Source: Acidimicrobiales bacterium
Lineage (GTDB): Bacteria > Actinomycetota > Acidimicrobiia > Acidimicrobiales > VFJN01
Direction of reading: 5' to 3'
Assembly (NCBI GenBank): GCA_016936035.1
Contig: JAFGPU010000229.1
Span: 1 to 8,209, forward strand
DNA: 8,209 nt
The notes below the pieces were generated by a model. That model did not search any database and was not told where the DNA came from. It saw only the letters and a program-made list of their open reading frames with translations. Shown piece after piece: positions 1 to 5,277 of the stretch. The position numbers and the translations under genes are program-made. Numbering within the stretch: the first letter of the stretch is position 1; the number at the start of each line of letters is the position of its first letter.

Positions 1-2
1 CC

Positions 3-476
3 TCAGCCGACGCCGCTGCTCCTGACGACCTTGCGCGCCATCAGCTCGACCCGGCCGTGGTCCTGGGTCAGGTCATGGCCGTCGGTGACCACGTCGAGGA
101 TCTGACGGCTCAGCGACAGCCGCTCCTCGTCGATGCCCGCGTCGGCGCTCATGGTGGTCGTGGCGTGCACCACGACGACGTCGGTGCCGAGCTCGAACGC
201 GAGGCGGACCGGATCGCCGTCACCCATCTCGATGAGCGTGGCGCACAGCTCGTCGACGGCGATGCGGAAGTCCTCGACCTCTTCGAGGGGCAGCCCGGAG
301 CTCGTCGCGACACCGCTCGCCATCAGCCTGGCGAGACGCATGTAGCGGCTGTCCGCGGGCAGGGAGAGCTCGATGAGGCCGGCGACGGGGTCCATGTTCC
401 TGCTTTCGATGTTCGAATCGTTGCTACCCGAGCCGTCGAGCCCGTACTCACGGGGGTCGCCGTCCTGATCGGTCAT
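3..476 (-). CDS. RsbW-like anti-sigma / ATP-binding domain protein with degraded nucleotide motifs
   Basis: The 157-residue protein has an acidic, Gly/Ser-rich N-terminus (residues 1-30) and then a compact alpha/beta domain (about 34-150) that looks like the Bergerat-fold HATPase_c_2 domain of RsbW/SpoIIAB anti-sigma factors. The pattern FRIAVDELCATLIEMG (70-85) lies where those proteins carry the N-box (E-x-C-x-N). Here E76 is kept but the usual Mg/ATP-binding Asn is Thr80, and I cannot find a GxGL-type G-box before the LSLSRQIL helix (120-127). ATP binding or kinase activity may therefore be lost, leaving a binding protein. The start is chosen because its ATG overlaps the TGA of the upstream gene as ATGA, implying translational coupling. 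Met28 (position 395) is an alternative start that would begin right at the folded domain. With a sigma factor gene divergent nearby, a role in sigma control is likely but inferred. The family call is fairly safe; the activity is not. Confidence 0.8.
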   Translation of the reverse strand: MTDQDGDPREYGLDGSGSNDSNIESRNMDPVAGLIELSLPADSRYMRLARLMASGVATSSGLPLEEVEDFRIAVDELCATLIEMGDGDPVRLAFELGTDVVVVHATTTMSADAGIDEERLSLSRQILDVVTDGHDLTQDHGRVELMARKVVRSSGVG

Positions 477-910
477 CCGTCCGCCACCACCAGCACCGCT
501 CCTCCGCCCGGCAACGGGTGCAGCCGTGCGCCGACCTGGGTGCCGTCGAGGTCGCTCGGATGGTCCGGCGCCTCGTCGAGGCACGCGCTCACCGCGTCGG
601 CGAGTTCGGCGGGCACCAACGAGGACAGCGGCTTGCCGATGTCGAGTCCCGGGTGCTGCGCCTTCGCGCCGCGGCTGAGCCCGGTGATCTGGCGGCGCTC
701 GTTCACCACCACGATCACGGTGTCGCTGAGGCCCAGCACCAGGTCCGCGACTGTCTCGAGGTCGTCGACCTGCGCCCGGCGGGAGCTCAGCTCGGACGTG
801 ACCTCGTCGAGCTGGCCGGCCGCCGCTTCGACGCCCGCGCGCATCTCTGCCAGGAGCTGTTCGGCCTCGCGGGCCTGGCGGGTGGCGCGGTCGTCGGATC
901 GGTTCGTCAT
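473..910 (-). CDS. Coiled-coil plus PAS-like sensor protein
   Basis: This 145-residue protein has two parts. Residues about 8-55 are rich in Ala, Glu, Gln, Arg and Leu with heptad-like spacing and probably form a coiled coil. Residues about 56-145 (VLGLSDTVIVVVNERRQITG, then GKPLSSLVP, then a final strand VGARLHPLPGGGAVLVVADG) have the strand-helix-strand order of a small PAS domain. There is no signal peptide or membrane helix, so it should be cytoplasmic. It is the first gene of a leftward pair: its TGA overlaps the ATG of the RsbW-like gene by 4 bases. I infer an input role in the sigma-factor circuit, through dimerisation by the coiled coil and sensing or binding by the PAS fold, but no ligand residue (such as a haem His or flavin Cys) can be named. 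No clear Shine-Dalgarno precedes the ATG, so the start is less certain than the reading frame. It lacks any recognisable kinase, phosphatase or cyclase domain. Confidence 0.72.
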   Translation of the reverse strand: MTNRSDDRATRQAREAEQLLAEMRAGVEAAAGQLDEVTSELSSRRAQVDDLETVADLVLGLSDTVIVVVNERRQITGLSRGAKAQHPGLDIGKPLSSLVPAELADAVSACLDEAPDHPSDLDGTQVGARLHPLPGGGAVLVVADG

Positions 911-1037
911 CGTGGCGTCAGCTCGCAGCGTACGCGGGCACGGTCGCGATCAGCCCTACCCTCGCGGGCGGGCGACCATCCACGTCGCCTCGCGCGCAGA
1001 GGTCTAACGCCGGACCGGTGCGGGAACGGTAGCCACG

Positions 1038-1919
1038 ATGCCGGGTCCGACCGTTGCGCGCGAGATCCAGCGGAGCCGCCGGGCGCTCGCCGCGCTCGGG
1101 ACGGCGACCGACCGGGCGACCGCTCTGAGGACCCTGCCGGCCGATCGTGTGGCCCGTACGTGGTGGTCGAGCACGACCGAGCGGCCCGCCGTCGACGCGG
1201 CGGTGTGGCAGCTGCACGTCAGGTACCTCCGCGACCACGACGACACGACCCTGGCGACCCTCGTCGAGCACTACCGCCCCCACGCCGAAGCCCAGGCCCG
1301 CCGCCACTTCCGGCACGGGGAGCCCATCGACGACCTGACCCAGGTGGCCTACGAGGCGCTGCTGCTGGCGCTCCGCCGGTTCGATCCCGAGCGGCGCACG
1401 CCCTTCCTGGCGCTCGCCAAGCCCACCATCGTCGGCTCGCTGCGCCGCCACTTCCGCGATGTCGGGTGGGCCATCCGGGTGCCCCGGCGCGTCCACGAGC
1501 TCGCCAGTCCCACGCGGAACGCGACCGAGCTGCTCACGCACGACCTCGGCCGTGCGCCCTCGCCCGGTGAGGTCGCCGACTTCCTCGGCATCGGCGAGGC
1601 AGACGTGCTCGAAGCGATGACGGCCGAGGATGCCCGTACCACGACGTCGCTCGACGCCCCGGACCTGGCCACCGGCCTCCAGGCAGACCAGGTGATCGGC
1701 CATCCCGACGTCGGTTTCGCCGGAATCGAGAACCGCACCGCCCTCCTCCAGAGCCTCGAACGGCTCTCCGACGACGACCGGTCGCTGCTGCAGATGTACT
1801 TCGTCGACGAACGCACGCAGTCCGAGATCGCCGAGGTGCTGGGGTGCAGCCAGATGCAGGTGTCGCGGCTGCTCCGCAAGGCGGTCCGCAGCCTCCGCCG
1901 GCACATGGTCGGGATCTGA
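1038..1919 (+). CDS. RNA polymerase sigma factor, SigB/SigF/SigG family
   Basis: The 293-residue protein is an alternative sigma-70 factor that directs RNA polymerase to stress or development promoters. Region 2 spans about 72-145, with DDLTQVAYEALLLALRRFDP (98-117) as the core-binding and -10-recognition stretch and SLRRHFRD following. Region 3 is about 150-200 (RVPRRVHEL, then GRAPSPGEVADFLGI). Region 4 is about 233-290, with the helix-turn-helix QSEIAEVLGCSQMQVSRLLR (261-280); the SQMxVSRLL signature is typical of the SigB/SigF/SigG subfamily, which is normally held by RsbW-type anti-sigma factors. The first 60 or so residues are an unusual Arg/Ala-rich extension. Codon use there still looks coding, and a loose GGGAACGG lies 8 bases before the ATG, but a later GTG start is possible. 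The divergent genes at 3-910 encode an RsbW-like and a PAS-like protein, fitting a local regulatory set. The gene converges on a small membrane protein gene across a strong hairpin. Confidence 0.93.
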   Translation: MPGPTVAREIQRSRRALAALGTATDRATALRTLPADRVARTWWSSTTERPAVDAAVWQLHVRYLRDHDDTTLATLVEHYRPHAEAQARRHFRHGEPIDDLTQVAYEALLLALRRFDPERRTPFLALAKPTIVGSLRRHFRDVGWAIRVPRRVHELASPTRNATELLTHDLGRAPSPGEVADFLGIGEADVLEAMTAEDARTTTSLDAPDLATGLQADQVIGHPDVGFAGIENRTALLQSLERLSDDDRSLLQMYFVDERTQSEIAEVLGCSQMQVSRLLRKAVRSLRRHMVGI

Positions 1920-1989
1920 CCCCTCCGCCGCGAAATTCCGGTTTGCCGGCGAGGCACGTGGGTAGCACTGGCGCTGCCGTCGCGCCCCA

Positions 1990-2024
1990 GGTGTCCTGCC
2001 GGTTCTCCCCACCGGCAGGGCACC
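1990..2024. terminator. Strong hairpin between convergent genes, probable bidirectional terminator
   Basis: Arms 1990-2003 and 2011-2024 pair over 14 positions (one G-T wobble, core CCTGCCGGT / ACCGGCAGG) around a 7-base loop. It lies 70 bases after the sigma gene stop and 12 bases beyond the stop of the leftward small membrane protein gene. No T-run follows on either strand, as is common for hairpin terminators in GC-rich actinobacteria. Termination is inferred from position and stability. Confidence 0.6.
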
Positions 2025-2036
2025 GCACGGGCAGGG

Positions 2037-2252
2037 TCACATCCAGGGGCGTCCGAGCTCACCGAGTGGTTCGGCGACGAGGCGGATGACGGCCCAACAG
2101 GCGACGGACATGAACACGAGCGCCACCACGAGGTGCCAGAGCGTTCGGGCGACCCACCGGCGCCGGGACGGTCGCAGCGGCGCCACGAGCGCCTCGAACG
2201 CCGCGTCCCAGTCGAGGGGGCCCCCGTCTGCTGCTCGGTCGTCGGGGTTCAT
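2037..2252 (-). CDS. Small single-pass membrane protein, unknown function
   Basis: The 71-residue protein has a soluble N-terminus (MNPDDRAADGGPLDWDAAFE), a basic patch (PSRRRWVARTLWH, 28-40), one hydrophobic helix (LVVALVFMSVACWAVIRLVA, 41-60) and a short tail. The basic patch just before the helix suggests the N-terminus stays in the cytoplasm. I do not recognise a family. The start at 2252 is supported by GGAG six bases upstream; the frame stays open further upstream, but that part has no such signal and runs through the opposite gene. It diverges from the phosphotransferase operon (142-base gap) and converges on the sigma factor gene. The short length and missing domain leave some doubt, but the good ribosome site and clear membrane helix favour a real gene. 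It could be a membrane accessory protein; nothing in the sequence ties it to a partner. Confidence 0.65.
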   Translation of the reverse strand: MNPDDRAADGGPLDWDAAFEALVAPLRPSRRRWVARTLWHLVVALVFMSVACWAVIRLVAEPLGELGRPWM

Positions 2253-2280
2253 GGGCAGCTCCACTGACGAACATGTCACC

Positions 2281-2332
2281 GCGTGTCGCCCGTCACAGTA
2301 GCCTGTCGCCGGAGGCCCGACCGGCGACACGC
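2281..2332. repeat. Overlapping inverted repeats in a divergent intergenic region
   Basis: GCGTGTCGCC (2281-2290) is perfectly complementary to GGCGACACGC (2323-2332). Between them TGTCGCCGG (2304-2312) is perfectly complementary to CCGGCGACA (2321-2329). The right arm can therefore pair with either left arm, because TGTCGCC occurs twice. The site lies between the divergent small membrane protein and phosphotransferase genes, so it could be an operator with repeated half-sites or a leader RNA hairpin upstream of the phosphotransferase start. Confidence 0.55.
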
Positions 2333-2394
2333 GACGTCGCGCCGTGACCGGTCGGGTGGCACCGTGGTCGCCCACGGCCGCGGAGCGCAAGGGG

Positions 2395-3552
2395 ATGACA
2401 GAGATGACAGAGGCGGACGCCGCGAGCACGGTCGACGGAGCGGACCTCCGACGGTCCAGCCGCGACCTCGGCGACGTACGGGAGCGCCTGCAGGCGTGGC
2501 TCGTGCGCACGCTGCCGGCGGGTTCGTCGCCCCGCATCACCTCGCTCGAGGGCACCTCCGCCAACGGGATGTCCAGCGAGACCCTGCTGTTCGACGCCAC
2601 GTGGGACGACGGGGCCGGCACCCGCAGCGAGCGGCTGGTGGCACGCCTCGCTCCGGGGCGCCACGACGTCCCCGTCTTCCCCCGCTACGACCTCGGCAAG
2701 CAGTACGAGACCATCCGCCTCGTCGGCCGGCGCTCCGAGGTCCCGGTCCCGCCGGTCCACTGGTCCGAGCCCGACCCGGCCGCGATCGGCACGCCCTTCT
2801 TCGTCATGGGCCGGGTCGACGGGCGCGTGCCCCCGGACGTGATGCCCTACAACTTCGGCGACTCGTGGCTCTACCACGCCGCGCCGACCGACCAGCGCCG
2901 GTTGCAGGACGCCACCGTGGAGACCATCGCCCGCCTGCACGGCATCGACCGCCCCACCGAGCTCTTCGCCTTCCTGGCACCGGACGCCGCGGGTGACACC
3001 CCGTTGCGCCGGCGGGTGGCCGTCGCCGGCGCCTGGTACGAGTTCGCCGCCCGGGACGGCTTCCGCTCACCGCTCGTCGAGCGGGCCCTGGCCTGGCTCG
3101 ACGACCACTGGCCCGCTCACGAGTCGGCGCCATTGCTCAGCTGGGGCGACTCGCGCATCGGCAACGTGATGTACCACCCCGCCGCGTTCGAGCCGGTCGC
3201 CGTGCTCGACTGGGAGATGGCGACCCTCGGGCCCTGCGAGCTCGACGTCGCGTGGCTCGTCTACGGGCATCGCATCTTCGAGGACATCGCCGCCTCGCTC
3301 GAGCTCGGCGGCATGCCCGGGTTCCTGCGCGTCGACGACGTGGCGACGACCTACGAGGCGTGCACCGGCCACGCCCCTCGCGACCTGTCCTGGTACGGGA
3401 CCTTCGCCGCCGTGCAGTACGCCATCGTCTTCCTGCGCACCGGCGCCCGGTCGGTGCACTTCGGCGAGACGGCCATGCCCGCCGACACCGACGACCTCAT
3501 CATGAACCGCGAACCGCTCGAGCGCATGCTCGCCGGTACCTACTGGAGCTGA
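2395..3552 (+). CDS. Phosphotransferase family protein (APH / choline-kinase fold)
   Basis: This 385-residue protein belongs to the aminoglycoside-phosphotransferase superfamily, small-molecule kinases with a protein-kinase-like fold. An N-lobe (about 30-150) carries the nucleotide-binding strands, then TPFFVMGRVDGRVPP lies at the hinge. The catalytic loop is LSWGDSRIGNVMY: D252 is the expected catalytic base and N257 the metal ligand, with Trp250 where antibiotic kinases have His. The metal-binding motif is VLDWEMATLGPCELDVAW with D272. The GDSRIGN form is the one I associate with actinobacterial and mitochondrial (ACAD10-like) members linked to acyl-CoA or hydroxyacyl metabolism, so antibiotic resistance is unlikely; the substrate is unknown. 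Two ATGs lie close together (2395 and 2404) in a duplicated ATGACAGAG; GGAG is 9 bases before the first and AAGGGG 9 bases before the second. A GTG at 2344 would add 17 residues but has no better signal. It is followed after 2 bases by a calycin-like gene, making an operon. Confidence 0.9.
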   Translation: MTEMTEADAASTVDGADLRRSSRDLGDVRERLQAWLVRTLPAGSSPRITSLEGTSANGMSSETLLFDATWDDGAGTRSERLVARLAPGRHDVPVFPRYDLGKQYETIRLVGRRSEVPVPPVHWSEPDPAAIGTPFFVMGRVDGRVPPDVMPYNFGDSWLYHAAPTDQRRLQDATVETIARLHGIDRPTELFAFLAPDAAGDTPLRRRVAVAGAWYEFAARDGFRSPLVERALAWLDDHWPAHESAPLLSWGDSRIGNVMYHPAAFEPVAVLDWEMATLGPCELDVAWLVYGHRIFEDIAASLELGGMPGFLRVDDVATTYEACTGHAPRDLSWYGTFAAVQYAIVFLRTGARSVHFGETAMPADTDDLIMNREPLERMLAGTYWS

Positions 3553-3554
3553 CC

Positions 3555-4661
3555 GTGCTGCCTGTCCCCCTCGACGAGTTCCCGATCCACCAGACGCCGT
3601 TCTCGCTGCGCCACGTCGCATCGAGCGACCGCAACTTCTACGACCGCGCCTACTTCAACGCCCACGACCGCACCGGTGACGTGTTCTTCGTCGCCGGGAC
3701 GGGCGTGTACCCGAACCTGGGCGTCACCGACGCCTACGGCACGGTGCGGCGCGGTGACCGCCAGTGGACCGTCCGGTGCTCCGACGCCCTCGGCGACGAC
3801 CGCCTCTCCCCCGCCGTCGGTCCCTACCGCGTCGAGGTCCTCGAGCCCCTCCAGCGCATCCGCCTGATCTGCGACACCGCCGACCGCGGGCTGGGCTTCG
3901 ACCTGACCTGGGAGGGCTCGTTCCCAGCGGTCATGGAACAGCCCCACGTCATGCGGGCCGGTGCCCGGGCGATCCTCGACGCCTCGCGCTTCGCCCAGGT
4001 CGGCACGTGGTCGGGCACCCTCAGCGTCGACGGCGACGACATCGTCGTGTCCCCGGAGCGGTGGGTGGGGACGCGCGACCGCTCGTGGGGCATCCGGCCC
4101 GTCGGCGAGGGGGAACCGCCCGGCCGCCCGGCGGACGACCCCACCGCGGGCCTGTGGTGGCTGTACGTGCCCCTCCGCTTCGACGACTGCGCGGTGGTCG
4201 TGATCGTGCAGGAGCAGCCGGACGGCTACCGCACGCTCAACGACGCCACCCGGGTGTGGCCCGACGGCCGCGTCGAGCAACTCGGCTGGCCCGAGGTCGA
4301 GATCGCCTACACCCCGGGCACCCGCATGCCCGAGCGGGCCACGCTGCACCTGACCGAACGGGGCGGCAAGCCGCTCGACATCGAGGTCACCTCGCTCGGC
4401 TCGATCGCGCTGCACGTCGGTGCGGGCTACGGAGGCGACCCCGACTGGGGCCACGGCCAGTGGCGGGGGGCGGGCTGGGTCGACAGCGCCGTCTACGACC
4501 TGACCGACCCGGCCATCGCCGCGCGCGTGCCGTTCGGCGTGATCGACCACGTGGCCCGGGCCACGCTCGACGGCGCCGAGGGGTGGGGACTGTTCGAGCA
4601 CGGGACGATGGGCCGTCACGACCCGTCCGGGTTCGCCGACTGGGACGCGGTGGCTCGCTGA
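3555..4661 (+). CDS. Conserved hypothetical protein, calycin/AttH-like beta-barrel
   Basis: The 368-residue protein has no signal peptide and is rich in short alternating beta strands with many Trp, Gly and Asp residues. Notable stretches are TRDRSWGIRPVGEG (173-186), LWWLYVPLRF (around 200-209) and DWGHGQWRGAGWVDS (around 297-311). The paired repeats of strand-rich halves and the RDRSWG and GHGxWxG motifs recall the AttH/CrtC-like calycin superfamily, whose members bind or hydrate lipids and isoprenoids; this match is from memory of motifs and is an inference. I cannot name an activity. The GTG start is chosen because GGAG (3545-3548), inside the end of the phosphotransferase gene, sits 6 bases before it, leaving only 2 bases between genes; the open frame upstream merely shadows the phosphotransferase. 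The tight coupling suggests that both proteins act on the same, perhaps hydrophobic, substrate. The gene converges on the MarR-family gene with stops 29 bases apart. Confidence 0.82.
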   Translation: MLPVPLDEFPIHQTPFSLRHVASSDRNFYDRAYFNAHDRTGDVFFVAGTGVYPNLGVTDAYGTVRRGDRQWTVRCSDALGDDRLSPAVGPYRVEVLEPLQRIRLICDTADRGLGFDLTWEGSFPAVMEQPHVMRAGARAILDASRFAQVGTWSGTLSVDGDDIVVSPERWVGTRDRSWGIRPVGEGEPPGRPADDPTAGLWWLYVPLRFDDCAVVVIVQEQPDGYRTLNDATRVWPDGRVEQLGWPEVEIAYTPGTRMPERATLHLTERGGKPLDIEVTSLGSIALHVGAGYGGDPDWGHGQWRGAGWVDSAVYDLTDPAIAARVPFGVIDHVARATLDGAEGWGLFEHGTMGRHDPSGFADWDAVAR

Positions 4662-4693
4662 GCCTGCCCAGAGCCGGCTCAGGCCGGGGCTCA
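4659..4693. terminator. Stop-codon-spanning hairpin between convergent genes
   Basis: TGAGCC (4659-4664) pairs with GGCTCA (4688-4693), so the stop codons of both convergent genes lie in the stem. Inside is a perfect palindrome GAGCCGGCTC (4671-4680), and GGCTCAGGCCG is directly repeated at 4676-4686 and 4688-4698, which allows alternative pairing. There is no T-run. It is the only space available for a terminator for either gene, so a bidirectional terminator is the likeliest role. Confidence 0.45.
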
Positions 4694-5206
4694 GGCCGAC
4701 CCCGCCCGCATGTCGGCGACCAGGCGGGGCAGCAGCTCGGCCAGCATGCGACGGTCCTCGTCGGGCCACGACGTCAGCACGGCACCCAGCTCGTGCTGCA
4801 TGGCGTCCTGGATGCGGGCTCTGGCATCACGGCCCTGGGGCGACGCGGTGAAACGAGTCGCGCGCCCGTCGGCAGGGTCGGGCTGGCGCACCACCAGCCC
4901 CTCGGCCTCGAGCCGCTGCAGCGCCCGGCTGGTCACCGGCAAGCTGAGGTCGAGCAGCTCGGCGAGCTGCGAGATCCGGATCGGCCCCAGGTCGTCGACC
5001 CGGCGCAGGAACTCCCAGCCGGTGCGCGACAGCGCGACACCGCTGCGCTGCTGGCGGGCCTGGTGCAGCCGGCGGCTGGCGGCCAGCCGGAACAGGTCGG
5101 TGATGGCGCCCTCGACGGCGCGCACCTGCCCGTCGAGGTCGTCGAGCGCACCCTCGGTGCGGGGGCGCGGCGGCGCCCAGGGGCTCACCGGCTCGGACGT
5201 GGTCAC
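4691..5206 (-). CDS. MarR-family transcriptional regulator
   Basis: The 171-residue protein is a winged helix-turn-helix repressor or activator of the MarR family, expected to act as a dimer. An N-terminal helix (about 22-52) and a C-terminal helix (about 127-168) would form the dimer interface. The DNA-binding part is about 60-122: GPIRISQLAELLDLSLPVTS (74-93) covers the first HTH helices and ALQRLEAEGLVVR (95-107) the recognition helix and the following turn. The wing DPADGRATRFTASPQGRD carries the conserved Asp-Gly-Arg. No ligand-specific residue such as a redox Cys is present, so the effector is unknown. The GTG at 5206 has no Shine-Dalgarno, but TACGAT lies 9 bases upstream (5216-5221), so a leaderless message is plausible. 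A GTG at 5188 is an alternative start. It diverges from the GH3 gene with 71 bases between starts, the classic layout for control of itself and its neighbour; it may also act on the phosphotransferase operon. Confidence 0.92.
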   Translation of the reverse strand: MTTSEPVSPWAPPRPRTEGALDDLDGQVRAVEGAITDLFRLAASRRLHQARQQRSGVALSRTGWEFLRRVDDLGPIRISQLAELLDLSLPVTSRALQRLEAEGLVVRQPDPADGRATRFTASPQGRDARARIQDAMQHELGAVLTSWPDEDRRMLAELLPRLVADMRAGSA

Positions 5207-5215
5207 AGGAACGGG

Positions 5216-5221
5216 ATCGTA
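5216..5221 (-). promoter_or_regulatory. Candidate -10 element for the MarR gene
   Basis: On the minus strand this reads TACGAT, a TAnnnT match to the actinobacterial -10 consensus, ending 9 bases before the GTG start. That spacing would place transcription start at or very near the start codon. No convincing -35 hexamer is found at 16-19 bases; a GTGACA lies at a poor 20-base spacing. Confidence 0.35.
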
Positions 5222-5242
5222 CCGACCGCGGGCGGCCCTAGT

Positions 5243-5261
5243 GTCACCGACGCACCGTGAC
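5243..5261. promoter_or_regulatory. Candidate operator dyad between MarR and GH3 genes
   Basis: GTCAC (5243-5247) and GTGAC (5257-5261) form a perfect 5-bp dyad within a 19-bp imperfect palindrome (6 of 9 positions pair). The size suits a MarR-family operator and it lies just upstream of the GH3 ribosome site. The TAGTGT at 5239-5244 could be a -10 for the GH3 gene, which a bound repressor would cover. Short GC-rich dyads arise easily by chance, so this is tentative. Confidence 0.3.
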
Positions 5262-5277
5262 CGCAGAGGGGGAACGC

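Noticed and set aside
975..1000. GGGTAG-like SigB/SigF -10 upstream of the PAS-like gene on the minus strand
   Set aside because: No GTTT-like -35 lies at 13-17 bases upstream; the nearest GTTAGA is about 40 bases away.
918..2012. 364-codon minus-strand frame opposite the sigma factor
   Set aside because: The sigma factor in the other strand has clear regions 2-4; this frame is compositional noise.
2253..2621. Upstream extension of the small membrane protein frame
   Set aside because: It would overlap the phosphotransferase gene, and ATG 2252 has a good GGAG ribosome site.
3142..3210. Antibiotic-resistance kinase
   Set aside because: The catalytic loop is WGDSRIGN rather than the HGD form of aminoglycoside kinases, and the gene sits in a metabolic-looking operon.
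3540..4769. 409-codon open frame on the minus strand opposite the calycin-like gene
   Set aside because: It overlaps two better-supported genes, has no domain-like content and is a GC-driven shadow.
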